This document shows, in pieces, positions 8,532 to 17,780 of a stretch of 48,910 nt of DNA. This DNA comes from Acidobacteriota bacterium (lineage in GTDB: Bacteria > Acidobacteriota > Vicinamibacteria > Marinacidobacterales > Marinacidobacteraceae): positions 1-48,910 of the forward strand of contig VXNL01000031.1 in assembly GCA_009840635.1 (NCBI GenBank), read 5' to 3'. Positions within the stretch are counted from its first letter, which is position 1. Every line of letters begins with the position of its first letter. A model generated the notes under the pieces. It was not told where the DNA came from. It saw only the letters and a program-made list of their open reading frames with translations, and ran no database searches. The position numbers and the translations under genes were made by a program.

Positions 8532-9056
8532 CTACCGCGGGACCCGGGTGCGCCGGAAACGGCCGAAGAACAGGGGGAACCACATCGCCGCCACCCCGCC
8601 CACCATCATCAGCCCCCCGACGAGCGGCCGCCAGGACAGCAGCACGAAGCCCCCGGACAGCAGGTGGACGACCACGCTCATGTAACCCGAGAGCACGAAC
8701 ACGCGAACCGGCGAATCCGAGGTCCGCATGGCGAAGAGCGGCAGCGTCTCGAGCGCCGCGGTCAGCATCGTGCTGCGAAAGAGCAGCGCCCAGACATTCA
8801 GCGGCTCACGAAACACCATGCCGACGATGGCGGAGAAGAGGGACGCGGCGAACGCCGACTGGTAGGGGCGCCGGCCTTCCAGCCAGCGGATCATGAGCGC
8901 CTTCAGGGGTGTGAAGAGCGCCACGAGGCCGAGAGCCAGCAGGAAGTCCGCCGGATCGGGCAGCGTGGTCGCCAACCGCGCCGCCGCCAGGATGGTGATG
9001 AGCGCCAGCACCGCGAGGAGCGCATAGCGCGGCGGGGGCAGCGAACTCCGGCTCAT
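8532..9056 (-). CDS. Integral membrane protein, about five helices
   Basis: The 174-residue product has hydrophobic segments at about residues 11-30, 36-53, 67-85, 118-140 and 143-165 and a basic C-terminus. I do not recognise the family. The start ATG 9056 overlaps the lysA stop by four bases (ATGA), so it is cotranscribed with and translationally coupled to lysA. A long upstream extension of this frame runs through lysA in another frame and is not credible. Confidence 0.65.
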   Translation of the reverse strand: MSRSSLPPPRYALLAVLALITILAAARLATTLPDPADFLLALGLVALFTPLKALMIRWLEGRRPYQSAFAASLFSAIVGMVFREPLNVWALLFRSTMLTAALETLPLFAMRTSDSPVRVFVLSGYMSVVVHLLSGGFVLLSWRPLVGGLMMVGGVAAMWFPLFFGRFRRTRVPR

Positions 9057-10378
9057 GCCGGGACCCCCGCCGGCTGCGCCCCGAGTTCGCGGGCGGCGAG
9101 GTCGGCCGGCGTCTCCGCGGGCCGGGCCAGGACCGCGCGCCCGTCCCGGATCACGACCTCCGCGGGCCGCGGACGCAGGTTGACATTGGAAGCCATCGAG
9201 TACCCGTAGGCACCCGCGTCGAGCACCACCAGCAGATCCCCCGGCTCGAGGGGCGGAAGGGCGCGGGCGCGGGCGAACGCGTCGCCGGACTCGCACACTC
9301 CCCCCACCACGTCGAAGCTCCGCTCCGGCCCCGAGCGCGGTTCCACCGGCGCCACCCGGTGCCAGGCGCCGTAGAGCGCCGGCCGCAGGAAATCGTTCAT
9401 GCCCCCGTCCACCACGCAGAACTCCCGGGTTCCCGTCCGCTTGGTGTGGAGGACCCGGACCACGAGGGCGCCCGCGGGCCCGAAGAGCGCCCGTCCCGGC
9501 TCGAAGACCACCGTGGGGTCGGCCTCCGGACATTCCCGGTCCAGGACCTCCCGGAGCGTCCCGAGGACCCGGGCGGCGTAGACGGACATCGGGGTGTCTT
9601 CCTCGCCGTCGCGCTGCGGGATGCCGAGCCCGCCTCCGACGTCCACGACCCGCACCGGCAGACCGGCGGCGCGGAGTGCGGCGAAGACGGTTCCCAGCCG
9701 CTCGGCGCTCCGCGCCAGCGTGGCGAGTTCCCGGATCTGGGACCCGACGTGCGCGTGGACCCCGAGAATCTCCACGCCTCTCCAGTCGCGGGCTCCGGAT
9801 GCCAGCGCGAGGAGGTCCGCCGCCGCCATCCCGAACTTGGCGGTGCGGGTGCCGGTGGCGATCTTCGGATGCGTCGCCGCATCGACCTCGGGATTGAGGC
9901 GGAGGAGCGCGCGGGCGCGGCGGCCGCGGCGAAGCGCCAGGCGGTTCAGGAGCTCCAGCTCTCCCCGGGATTCGACCGAGACGAAGCGCACCCCGAGATC
10001 AAGCGCCGTCTCGAGGTCCACCGGGGTTTTGCCGACCCCGGACATCACGATCCGGTCTCCGGGGAACCCGAGTCCGTGGGCGACGAGCAGTTCGGCCGCC
10101 GATACCGCCTCCACGCCCGCCCCCAGGTCCCGCAGCGGGGTCAGCAGCGCCGGCAGGGCGTTCGCCTTGAGCGCCGCCGCGACCAGGTGCCCGGTGCCCG
10201 CGAGCGCCTCCTGAAGCGCGGCGAACCGCTCCACGACCGCGCGGGAGCTGTACACGTAGGCCGGGGTCCCGGCCCCCGCTTCGGCGAGCGCCGTATCCAG
10301 GCACACCCCGTCGGCGGCGAGGCGGCCACCCGGTCCGGAACGAAAAACGGCGTGCAAGGTTTGGCGGCCGGCCCGCAT
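9053..10378 (-). CDS. lysA: Diaminopimelate decarboxylase
   Basis: This PLP enzyme converts meso-diaminopimelate to L-lysine, the last lysine-biosynthesis step. The 441-residue product has the fold-III decarboxylase signature: PLP Lys71 in ALKANAL, HVGSQ at about 210-214, VVDVGGGLG, the phosphate-binding FEPGRALFG, and the cross-subunit VCESGD with Cys361. The active-site segment reads KANAL where KANPN/KANSN is common, a small variation. It begins 114 bases from the divergent RidA-lipoprotein gene. A related 2-oxoacid or amino-acid decarboxylase of the same fold is possible but less likely. Confidence 0.93.
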   Translation of the reverse strand: MRAGRQTLHAVFRSGPGGRLAADGVCLDTALAEAGAGTPAYVYSSRAVVERFAALQEALAGTGHLVAAALKANALPALLTPLRDLGAGVEAVSAAELLVAHGLGFPGDRIVMSGVGKTPVDLETALDLGVRFVSVESRGELELLNRLALRRGRRARALLRLNPEVDAATHPKIATGTRTAKFGMAAADLLALASGARDWRGVEILGVHAHVGSQIRELATLARSAERLGTVFAALRAAGLPVRVVDVGGGLGIPQRDGEEDTPMSVYAARVLGTLREVLDRECPEADPTVVFEPGRALFGPAGALVVRVLHTKRTGTREFCVVDGGMNDFLRPALYGAWHRVAPVEPRSGPERSFDVVGGVCESGDAFARARALPPLEPGDLLVVLDAGAYGYSMASNVNLRPRPAEVVIRDGRAVLARPAETPADLAARELGAQPAGVPA

Positions 10379-10491
10379 TACCGACTCCGGACGATTCGGA
10401 GGTGGGGCGGCGGGAGCAGCTTCGCGCGGGGCCGCAAGGGAGTCCCGAATGTATCATCGCGCACCGTTTCGAGACGTTCGGAGGCTTTCCC

Positions 10492-11679
10492 ATGATCCGA
10501 TTCCTTGCAGCATCTGTCCCGTTTCTCATTGCCCTCGGCTGCGGTGGCGGCGCCGAACCGGAGCCGGAGGCGCCGGCCGCCACCGGCGACCTCGGGCTCC
10601 CGTTCTCCGAGTATCGGGAGAGCGGCGACCTCGTGTACCTCGCGGGCGCCCTCGGCAACGTTCCGGGCACGCTCGATCTGGTGCCGGGCGGCATCGAGGC
10701 CCAGGTCCGCCAGACGATGGACAACCTGGGCGCCACGCTGGAGAGCGCCGGGCTGGACTTCTCGCGGGTCGCGGCGGTCAACGTCTATCTCTCGGACGTC
10801 CGGCACTTCCAGGCGATGAACGGCGTGTACCGCGAGTACTTCCCGGAGGACCCCCCGACGCGGGCCACCGTCGAAGCGGGCATCGCGATCCCGGGAGCGC
10901 TCGTCGAGATCTCGATGGTGGCGGTGAAGGAGGGAGTCGAGCGCGAGGTGATCAACCCCGAGGCGATGATGAGCCCGGAGCTTCCCTATTCGTGGGGGAT
11001 CAAGGCAGGCGACACGCTCTTCGTCGCCGGCGCCACCGCCCGGGACCCGGATACCTACCAGCCGGTCGCCGGGGGCGTCACCGAGCAGATGCAGCGCATC
11101 ATGGGGAACATCGGACTCGTCCTCGAAGCGGGGGGGATGGACTATTCGGACGTCGCCAACTGCCGGGTGTTCCTCGATGATCCGCGCACCTTCGGCGAGA
11201 TGAACGCGGCCTACCGGGAGTTCTTTCCCGAGGATCCCCCCACCCGGGCCACGGTCGAGGCCCGGCTCGCCAACCCGCTCTTCACGGCCGAGGTGCAGTG
11301 CGTGGCCTCAAGCGCCGAGCGGAGCGTGCTGGCTCCGGACGGCCCCCGCTCCGGCAGCCCCCTCTCGCCGGGCATCTGGGCCGGCGACCGGCTCTATCTC
11401 TCGGGCATGGTGGCGCCCGGCCCGGACCGCAGCGAGGACGCCGGCGACCAGACGCGCGCCGTGCTCGGGCGGCTGAGCGCCGCGCTCGAGGCCGGCGGGC
11501 TGAGCTTCGGGGACGTGGACGACGCGATGGTCTACCTCGAGGACATGCGCGACTACGCCGCGATGAACGAGGTCTACCGGGAGGTCGTGGGAGCTCCGTT
11601 CCCGCCCCGCGCCACGGTGGAGACCCAGATGATGGGGGCCGGCATCAAGGTCGAGATCATGATGACGGCGACCCGGTAG
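10492..11679 (+). CDS. Lipoprotein with three tandem RidA domains
   Basis: RidA proteins hydrolyse reactive enamine/imine intermediates made by PLP enzymes and are normally small cytosolic trimers. This 395-residue protein instead has a lipobox (IALGC, Cys17), an Ala/Glu/Pro linker, and three RidA domains at about 28-150, 155-275 and 285-395. Each keeps the substrate-carboxylate Arg in an RATVE motif and each ends in a strand of the VEISMVA type. An internal trimer could reproduce the RidA ring in one chain. ATG 10492 is chosen because GGAGG lies 7 bases upstream (10480-10484). It is monocistronic, between divergent lysA and convergent modC. Activity outside the cytoplasm is inference. Confidence 0.88.
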   Translation: MIRFLAASVPFLIALGCGGGAEPEPEAPAATGDLGLPFSEYRESGDLVYLAGALGNVPGTLDLVPGGIEAQVRQTMDNLGATLESAGLDFSRVAAVNVYLSDVRHFQAMNGVYREYFPEDPPTRATVEAGIAIPGALVEISMVAVKEGVEREVINPEAMMSPELPYSWGIKAGDTLFVAGATARDPDTYQPVAGGVTEQMQRIMGNIGLVLEAGGMDYSDVANCRVFLDDPRTFGEMNAAYREFFPEDPPTRATVEARLANPLFTAEVQCVASSAERSVLAPDGPRSGSPLSPGIWAGDRLYLSGMVAPGPDRSEDAGDQTRAVLGRLSAALEAGGLSFGDVDDAMVYLEDMRDYAAMNEVYREVVGAPFPPRATVETQMMGAGIKVEIMMTATR

Positions 11680-11751
11680 GGGATCGGGCGCGCCCGTCAA
11701 ACCCCACCCGCCATCACGGCCTCTCCGGGGGAACGCCGCCCGGAAGTCGAA

Positions 11752-12861
11752 TCAGGGGTCGTCGAACGAGACCGTCTTCAGCAGCGCGAACACCTCGCGG
11801 CCGGTTTCGAGTCCCAGCTCCGAAGCGGCGTCCCGGGTGATCCGGGCCATGAGCCGCTGATCCGCGAACCCCACGGCCACTTCGGCGAAGGGGGTCTCCG
11901 GCAGGTCGCGGACCTCGATGACGCTGCCGCGCAGCACGTTCCGGATGCTGATCGCGGTCGGCGCTTCGGTGGCGAGCGCGACGTCGCGGGCCCTTACCCG
12001 CAGGCGGGCCTCGGTTCCGGCCGGACGCTCGGCGCCCGGGACCCGGAGGCTTTGCCCGCCGAGATCGAGCTCGGAGAGCCCGAGCGCCGGAAGCCGGGCC
12101 CGGACGGTTGCAGTGAGCACGCTTCCGGCCTCGAACCGCGACAGCAGGTCGCCGGCAGGCAGGCGATCGAGCGCCTCGGCGGCCGGGGCGGCCCCGGTGA
12201 CGGAGCCGCTGGAGATCGGGGCGATCCGGTGCGCGACGTCCACCACCTCCCCGAGGTCGTGGCTCACGTAGAGGATCACCATGCCGGACGCCTCTCCCAG
12301 CGCGCGAAGCCAGGGCAGGATCGCCGCGCGGGCCGTGCGGTGGAGGCCTGAGAGGGGCTCGTCCAGCAGGAGGGCCGCGGGGCGCGCGAGCAACGCCCGC
12401 GCCAGCGAGACGCGCTGGCGCTCGCCACCCGAAAGGCCCGCCGGCATCCGTTCGAGGTGCTGATGGAGCTCGAGACGTTCCACGACCTCGACGAAGGAAA
12501 CGCAGGGATCGCCTTCCGGATCGCCGCTGCGCCGCTCGGCGTAGCGCAGGTTGCCCTCGACGGTCAGGTGATCGAACAGGGCCGGCTCCTGGAAGGCGAA
12601 CCCGATTCGCCGGCGATACGCCGGCACGAAGACGCCGCGGCGGTCGTCCTGCCAGGTGGCGGGCCCGAGGGCGAGCCGTCCGGAAAGGCGGGTGAGGCCG
12701 GCGACCGCGCGGAGGAGCGTCGTCTTCCCGCTGCCGGAGGGACCGAAGACCGCGGTCGTTTCCCCGGGCCGGGCCTCGAAAACCGCCTCGATCCGCAGTT
12801 CTCCGACCGCCCCGCCGAGCACTACTTCGAGCGCGCCCGGCGCGGTGCCCGAGCCCGTCAC
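11752..12861 (-). CDS. modC: Molybdate ABC transporter ATP-binding protein
   Basis: The 369-residue product is the ATPase of a molybdate/tungstate importer. It has Walker A GPSGSGKT (40-47), ABC signature LSGGERQR (143-150), Walker B ALLLDEP with Glu168, and switch His201 in YVSHD. The C-terminal portion, from about 285, resembles a Mop/TOBE oxyanion-binding domain, as expected for ModC. Start GTG 12861 overlaps the modB stop as GTGA. It closes the modABC operon and converges on the RidA lipoprotein gene. Confidence 0.92.
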   Translation of the reverse strand: MTGSGTAPGALEVVLGGAVGELRIEAVFEARPGETTAVFGPSGSGKTTLLRAVAGLTRLSGRLALGPATWQDDRRGVFVPAYRRRIGFAFQEPALFDHLTVEGNLRYAERRSGDPEGDPCVSFVEVVERLELHQHLERMPAGLSGGERQRVSLARALLARPAALLLDEPLSGLHRTARAAILPWLRALGEASGMVILYVSHDLGEVVDVAHRIAPISSGSVTGAAPAAEALDRLPAGDLLSRFEAGSVLTATVRARLPALGLSELDLGGQSLRVPGAERPAGTEARLRVRARDVALATEAPTAISIRNVLRGSVIEVRDLPETPFAEVAVGFADQRLMARITRDAASELGLETGREVFALLKTVSFDDP

Positions 12862-13538
12862 CGGTCCCGGCCTCCCATCTTCTTCTGGAGGCTCAGGGTC
12901 ACCGCCACCACCACGAAGGAAAACACCAGCAGGCTTCCGGAAAGCAGGTGCGCCGTGCCCCACTCCATGAGCTCCACGTGGTCGTAGATGGCGATCGAGA
13001 GCACCCGGGTGGCGCCCGGGATGTTGCCGCCGATCATCAGGATGACCCCGAACTCCCCGACGGTGTGCGCGAAACCGAGCACCCCGCCGGCGATCAGGCC
13101 GGGCCGGGCGAGCGGCACCGCGACGGTCCAGAAGGCGTCCCAGGGCGAGGCCCGGAGCGTGGCGGCCGCCTCCAGGGGACGGTCGCCCACGGCTTCGAAG
13201 GCGCCGCGGATGGGCTGCACGGTGAAAGGCAGCGAATAGAGGATCGACCCGATCACGAGGCCCGGGAAGGAGAACGCTAGGGACCGCTCGCCGAACAGCC
13301 GGGCGACGAAACCGCCGGGCCCGTCGGGCCCCAGGGCGATCAGCAGGTAGAAGCCGAGCACGGTGGGCGGCAGGACGAGGGGAAGCGCGACCAGTGCCGC
13401 CACTGCCTCCTTGAAGCGGAACCGGGTCCGGGCGAGCCACCAGGCGATCGGGGTCCCGAGGAGCAGCAGGAACACCGTCGTCACCCCCGCCAGTTCGAGG
13501 GTGAGCCGGATCGGCGGCCAGATGGTCTCGGCGTTCAC
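12858..13538 (-). CDS. modB: Molybdate ABC transporter permease
   Basis: The 226-residue product has about five hydrophobic helices and the cytoplasmic EAA loop ([20 protein letters not shown]) that docks on the ATPase. Length and layout fit ModB. The start is GTG 13538, which overlaps the modA stop as GTGA; the stop overlaps the modC start in the same way, so all three mod genes are translationally coupled. It passes molybdate from ModA across the inner membrane. Confidence 0.92.
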   Translation of the reverse strand: MNAETIWPPIRLTLELAGVTTVFLLLLGTPIAWWLARTRFRFKEAVAALVALPLVLPPTVLGFYLLIALGPDGPGGFVARLFGERSLAFSFPGLVIGSILYSLPFTVQPIRGAFEAVGDRPLEAAATLRASPWDAFWTVAVPLARPGLIAGGVLGFAHTVGEFGVILMIGGNIPGATRVLSIAIYDHVELMEWGTAHLLSGSLLVFSFVVVAVTLSLQKKMGGRDR

Positions 13539-14317
13539 GGTCCGCCCGGTCCGTGGGGCGCCGGCGGCTCGGCGCGGTAGCCGTGCCGGCGGAGGATCTT
13601 CCGGGCCGCCCGCGATCCGAGGAAGTCGAGGAAGCGGGCGGCGGCCGGGTTCTGGCGGCCGGCCTCGAGCAGCACGGCCTGCTGCCGGATGGGGCCGTGG
13701 AGGCGCTCGGGGACGAGCCAACGGGACCCGTCCGCGCTCCGGACAACCTGCGCGAGTGCGAGGAATCCCACCTCCGCGTTGCCGGTGCGCACGAACTGGT
13801 GCGCCTGGGACACGTTCTGGCCGATGACCTGACGATCCCGGAGGATGTCCTCGACCCCGAGCGCCCGGGCCACCTCCAGCGCCGCCCGGCCGTAGGGGGC
13901 AAGCGCCGGATTCGCGAGCGCGATGCGCCGGAGTCCGGGGTCCCGGAGAGCGTCGGGGCCGGTGACCCGCCCCGCTTCCGCGCTGAAGAGCACGAGCCTC
14001 CCCACCGCGTAGGTCCGGCGGCTGCCGGGGACGGCGAGCCCCTCGCGCTCCGCGAGGCCCGGGCGCATCTCGTCGGCGGCGAGGAACACCTCGAAGGGAG
14101 CGCCCTGGAGGATCTGTGCGTAGAGCTGGCCGGTGGAACCGAAGCTGAGGAGCGCGCCGTCCCCGGTGGCGTCCTCGAACGCGGCGGCGATCTCCCGGGC
14201 CGCCGCAGTGAAGTTGGCGGCGACCGCCACCCTGACGGTAGCGCCGCCGGACGGCGTTCCCGCGGACGCCATTCCGGCGAGCAGATGGACGATCAGGATC
14301 GCGGACTGCAGTGCCAC
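13535..14317 (-). CDS. modA: Molybdate-binding periplasmic protein
   Basis: The 260-residue product has a signal peptide ending near GMASAG, then the ModA signature ([41 protein letters not shown]), later an ANPALAPYG segment and a C-terminal FLGS motif. It binds molybdate or tungstate and delivers it to ModB. The start is uncertain: GTG 14317 places the signal peptide correctly but has no clear ribosome-binding site, and the longer open frame upstream runs through repeat copy B. The operon would supply Mo for enzymes such as the broken molybdopterin gene at 25865. Confidence 0.9.
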   Translation of the reverse strand: MALQSAILIVHLLAGMASAGTPSGGATVRVAVAANFTAAAREIAAAFEDATGDGALLSFGSTGQLYAQILQGAPFEVFLAADEMRPGLAEREGLAVPGSRRTYAVGRLVLFSAEAGRVTGPDALRDPGLRRIALANPALAPYGRAALEVARALGVEDILRDRQVIGQNVSQAHQFVRTGNAEVGFLALAQVVRSADGSRWLVPERLHGPIRQQAVLLEAGRQNPAAARFLDFLGSRAARKILRRHGYRAEPPAPHGPGGP

Positions 14318-14330
14318 GAGGATTGGTGGG

Positions 14331-14410
14331 GTTGCGCCGTGCGCGGTGCGGAGCTCCGCGCGTGCCGGTCTGGAGGGCCCCACCGGGAGACTGCCCGGCG
14401 TTCCAGGCCG
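14331..14410 (-). repeat. Dispersed double-hairpin repeat, copy B, 3' of a CRTAC1 gene
   Basis: It matches copy A (184-241) closely except that about 20 bases are inserted between TCTGGAG and CGGCGTTCCA, and one base changes in the first hairpin (CTCC for CACC). It starts 15 bases past the stop of the minus-strand gene ending at 14425 and separates it from modA. Read along that gene it has the same orientation as copies A, C and D. The insertion point equals that of a different insert in copy C. Confidence 0.7.
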
Positions 14411-14424
14411 TTGCGTCATCTGGG

Positions 14425-16092
14425 TCAGGAGCCCCCGCAGTCCCGCGGTTCCACCACCAGCAGATAGTGGCCCGGCGCGGCCTCGATCTCCTGCTCGCAC
14501 CCCGACAGCCAGCGGACGCGAACCCGGAACGGTCCGTCGCGATCCCCCAGGCCGAAGAAAACCCGGGGATCGCTGGACGCCAGGTAACTGCCCGCGGCCC
14601 GGGCTTCCCGAACCTGGGTGAGTCCTCCTCCGGTAAGTTCCAGGCGGGTGCCGACGCCGTCGCGCGGGCTGCCGCGGCCCACCAGCCGGAACCCCGCCCA
14701 GGCGGCGTCGGTATCGGTGTCGTTCCGGAAGAGGGCCGGGGAACCGTTCATGACGGTCGCGAGCAGGTCGGTGTCGCCGTCGTCGTCGTAGTCGGCGAAG
14801 GCGGCGCCGCGGTACACCCGGGGAACCTCGAGCGCGGTCGGCGGAACCTCCTCGAAACCGCCGTCCGTCCGGTTCCGGAAAACGAGGCCCCGCTGGGCGT
14901 AGTCGCTCTCGGTGATCCCTCCCTCGACCTCCGGGTAGACGTGCCCGTTCAGGACCACGAGGTCGAGCCAGCCGTCCCGGTCCAGATCGCGGAAACCGGT
15001 TCCCCAGCCGAGATAGGGATAGCTCGGTTCGGCCACTCCGGCGGCGAACGATTCGTCCAGGAACCAGCCCCCTCCCACAGCCCGGTAGATGGTGTTGTAG
15101 TCGTGGGAGAAGTTCGTGACCACGATGTCGAGCCGTCCGTCGTTGTCGTAGTCGCCGAGGTCCACCCCCATCCCCGCCTGGGCGCGGCCGTCCTCGTTGT
15201 AGGCGACCCCCGCGGAAAGGCCCATGTCGGTGAATTGGAATCCCCGTGCCGCGGTGTCGTTCCGGTAGAAGTTGTTGGGGGTCTGGTCGTTCGCCACGTA
15301 GACGTCGAGGTCGCCGTCCTCATCGAGGTCGCCGAAGACGACCCCGAGGCCGAAGTACCGCTCCGCGCCGATCGCCTGCCCCTCCACCCGCACGAAACGG
15401 CCGTCGGGAAGCCCGCGGTAGAGGAGCGCCGGCGCCGGAGTCAGGCCGTTCGGGCCGCACATGACCGGCAACCCCCGGAAGAAGCAGTACGGCTCCTCTC
15501 CCGGCCGTGGTGTGTCTTCCACCAGGAAGTCCACGTAGTTCACCACCACGAGGTCGGAGACGCCGTCCCGATCCAGGTCGCCGAACGCGGCCCCGGTCCC
15601 CCACTGGGGATCGGCCAGCCCCACCTCCTCGCCGACCTCCTCGAACGTCCCGTCGCCCCGGTTCCGGTAGAAGAGGTTGTGTCCGTAGCGCGTCACCAGG
15701 AGGTCCAGGTCGCCGTCGTTCTCGTGGTCCACGACGAACGCCCCCTGCCCCCAGCCGTAGGACTCGAGCCCCGCGGGGCCGGTCACCTCCCGGAAGCGTC
15801 CGCCACCCTCGTTGCGGAACAGCGCGTTCGAGAGGCTCTGGCTCGCGTCGTACCCGAGACGGGACCCGTTGACCAGGAACAGGTCCAGGTCCGCGTCACC
15901 GTCGTAGTCGAAAAACGCCGCGCCGCTCCCCGTCGTCTCGAGGATGAAGTCCTTGCTGCGGACCCCGCCGTACATGTTGATGAAGCGGATGCCCGACGCC
16001 TCCGCCACTTCGGTGAAACGGATGTCCGGCTGCGCGGACGCGGCCGCCGCCAGCGCAAAGAGGGCCCCGATCATGGCAACGACCGCCCTCAT
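14425..16092 (-). CDS. CRTAC1-type secreted FG-GAP/VCBS repeat protein with ASPIC/UnbV domain (1)
   Basis: The 555-residue product has a cleavable signal peptide (to about residue 22, ending ASAQ), then a run of FG-GAP/VCBS beta-propeller blades with Ca2+-binding DxDxDxDxD loops ([52 protein letters not shown]). A C-terminal ASPIC/UnbV domain has [10 protein letters not shown] and WLSGCEQE. Its function is unknown; it is an extracellular or periplasmic calcium-binding propeller. Start ATG 16092 overlaps the upstream paralogue's stop by four bases. The two are tandem duplicates with moderate divergence. Confidence 0.85.
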   Translation of the reverse strand: MRAVVAMIGALFALAAAASAQPDIRFTEVAEASGIRFINMYGGVRSKDFILETTGSGAAFFDYDGDADLDLFLVNGSRLGYDASQSLSNALFRNEGGGRFREVTGPAGLESYGWGQGAFVVDHENDGDLDLLVTRYGHNLFYRNRGDGTFEEVGEEVGLADPQWGTGAAFGDLDRDGVSDLVVVNYVDFLVEDTPRPGEEPYCFFRGLPVMCGPNGLTPAPALLYRGLPDGRFVRVEGQAIGAERYFGLGVVFGDLDEDGDLDVYVANDQTPNNFYRNDTAARGFQFTDMGLSAGVAYNEDGRAQAGMGVDLGDYDNDGRLDIVVTNFSHDYNTIYRAVGGGWFLDESFAAGVAEPSYPYLGWGTGFRDLDRDGWLDLVVLNGHVYPEVEGGITESDYAQRGLVFRNRTDGGFEEVPPTALEVPRVYRGAAFADYDDDGDTDLLATVMNGSPALFRNDTDTDAAWAGFRLVGRGSPRDGVGTRLELTGGGLTQVREARAAGSYLASSDPRVFFGLGDRDGPFRVRVRWLSGCEQEIEAAPGHYLLVVEPRDCGGS

Positions 16093-17780
16093 CGAACCGC
16101 TCCGGCCCCGATCCCGATGCCGGCAACGCGCCCGGCGCCCTCCTTGAGGACGTGGACCGCTCCCGCCGGCAGGGATCCAAGAGCCTCCTCCTTCCCCGAC
16201 GGCCAACGAACGCTGACCTGATCCGCGCCCACCGCCGCGCCGAGACCGAACCACAGGACCGGATCGTGCTGGGAGAGGTAGCTCGCCCCCGCCCGCCGCT
16301 CCTCCTGCTGGACGACCGGACCGCCTTCGAGCCGCACGCGCGCGCCGACTCCCTCGCGATTCCCTTCGGTGCCGATCAGCAGGAGGCCCACCGCGTTGCC
16401 GGCCTCGGCCCCGCCCCGATTCTCGAGGAGTTCCGCCGGGCCGCGATTGTTGGCGAGGACGAGGTCGAGGTCCCCGTCGAGGTCGTAGTCGAAGCTGGCG
16501 AGGCCCCGGCCCACCCTAGGCCGGGCGAAGTCCCCCTCGCTCCGGCGGCGGCGCCGGAGACGCCCGCGGTCGTTCGTGAACACCTGGCCGGGCTGGGCGA
16601 AGGTGAGGTTCGACTGGATCCTGGCGATGTTGTCCAGGATGTGGCCGTTCGCTACCACGAGGTCGAGCCAGCCGTCGTTGTCGAAGTCGGCGAGGTCGCA
16701 ACCGAAGGCCAGCTCGGTGAGGCTCTCGCTCCCGAGTCCGAAAGAGGCCGTCGCGTCCAGGAAGAGTCTCCCGCCGAGGTTCCGGTAGAGCGTATTGGTC
16801 TCGAAATCGAAGTTCGTGACCACGAGGTCCATCAGCCCGTCCCGATCGACATCCCCGAAATCGTTCCCCATACCGGCTTCGGGAAGCCCCTCCTCGTTGT
16901 ACGCCACGCCGGAGGCCAGACCTTCCTCGAAGAACCGGACGCCGTCCGGCCCGGCTACCGTCCGGAACAGGAAGTTGGGCGTGGTGTCGTTCGCCACGTG
17001 GACGTCGGGCGCGCCGTCTTCTCCCACATCGCTGACCACCACGCCGAGCCCCTTCCCGTCTTCCGAACCGGGCACGGGGGATGCCCGAAAGGTCCCGTCG
17101 CCCAGATTCTCGAAGAACGAATCGGGGGCGCCCGGGTACTCCTGCGGATGGCAGTAGGCGAGGAGTTCCCGGACCGGGCTGACGCAGTCCCGGTGCCGCT
17201 CGATGGCGTAGTCGAGGTAGTTCGCCGCATAGACGTCGAGGTCCCCGTCGCGGTCCGGATCGAAGAGCGCCGCACTCGTGGTCCAGCGGGGGTCGGTCGC
17301 GCCGGCCGCGCCGGAGGCCTCCCCGAACGTGCCGTCGCCCCGGTTCCAGAAGAGCCGCTCCTCCCCGAAGTGCGTCACCAGCAGGTCGGGATCGCCGTCG
17401 CCGTCGAGGTCGCCCGCGACCGCTCCCATGCCGTAGCGGAGCCGGTCCGGCGGATCCAGAAGCCCGGCGGCTTCGGTGCGGTCCCGGAAGGTGCCGTCGC
17501 CGCGGTTCCGGAAGAGACGGTTTCCGACCGTTGCGCCGCCCGAATCGCCCGGGAGTGGATGCCCGTTCACGAAGAAGAGGTCGGGCCACCCGTCCCCGTC
17601 GTAATCGAACACCACCACGCCCGCTCCGACGATCTCGATCACGTAGCGCCGGCCGCTCCCCCCGTCCTCGTGGTGGAAGCGGATCCCGGCTTCCTCGGTC
17701 CGGTCCACGAAGACGAAATCCTCGCCCGCCGCCGGCGCCGCGGCGAGCAGCGCGGCGAACACCAGGCGGAGGTGCGCCAT
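16089..17780 (-). CDS. CRTAC1-type secreted FG-GAP/VCBS repeat protein with ASPIC/UnbV domain (2)
   Basis: The 563-residue paralogue of the next gene has a signal peptide ending near PAAGED, repeated calcium loops (DYDGDGWPDLFF, DLDGDGDPDLL, DPDRDGDLDVY, DVDRDGLMDLV, DFDNDGWLDLV, DYDLDGDLDLV), then an ASPIC/UnbV-type C-terminus (GVGARVRLEGG, VSVRWPSGKEE). The start ATG 17780 shares its first base with the TPR gene's stop (TGATG). The order TPR then CRTAC1 then CRTAC1, with overlapping ends, marks a tightly coupled unit. No ligand or partner can be named from sequence. Confidence 0.85.
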   Translation of the reverse strand: MAHLRLVFAALLAAAPAAGEDFVFVDRTEEAGIRFHHEDGGSGRRYVIEIVGAGVVVFDYDGDGWPDLFFVNGHPLPGDSGGATVGNRLFRNRGDGTFRDRTEAAGLLDPPDRLRYGMGAVAGDLDGDGDPDLLVTHFGEERLFWNRGDGTFGEASGAAGATDPRWTTSAALFDPDRDGDLDVYAANYLDYAIERHRDCVSPVRELLAYCHPQEYPGAPDSFFENLGDGTFRASPVPGSEDGKGLGVVVSDVGEDGAPDVHVANDTTPNFLFRTVAGPDGVRFFEEGLASGVAYNEEGLPEAGMGNDFGDVDRDGLMDLVVTNFDFETNTLYRNLGGRLFLDATASFGLGSESLTELAFGCDLADFDNDGWLDLVVANGHILDNIARIQSNLTFAQPGQVFTNDRGRLRRRRRSEGDFARPRVGRGLASFDYDLDGDLDLVLANNRGPAELLENRGGAEAGNAVGLLLIGTEGNREGVGARVRLEGGPVVQQEERRAGASYLSQHDPVLWFGLGAAVGADQVSVRWPSGKEEALGSLPAGAVHVLKEGAGRVAGIGIGAGAVR

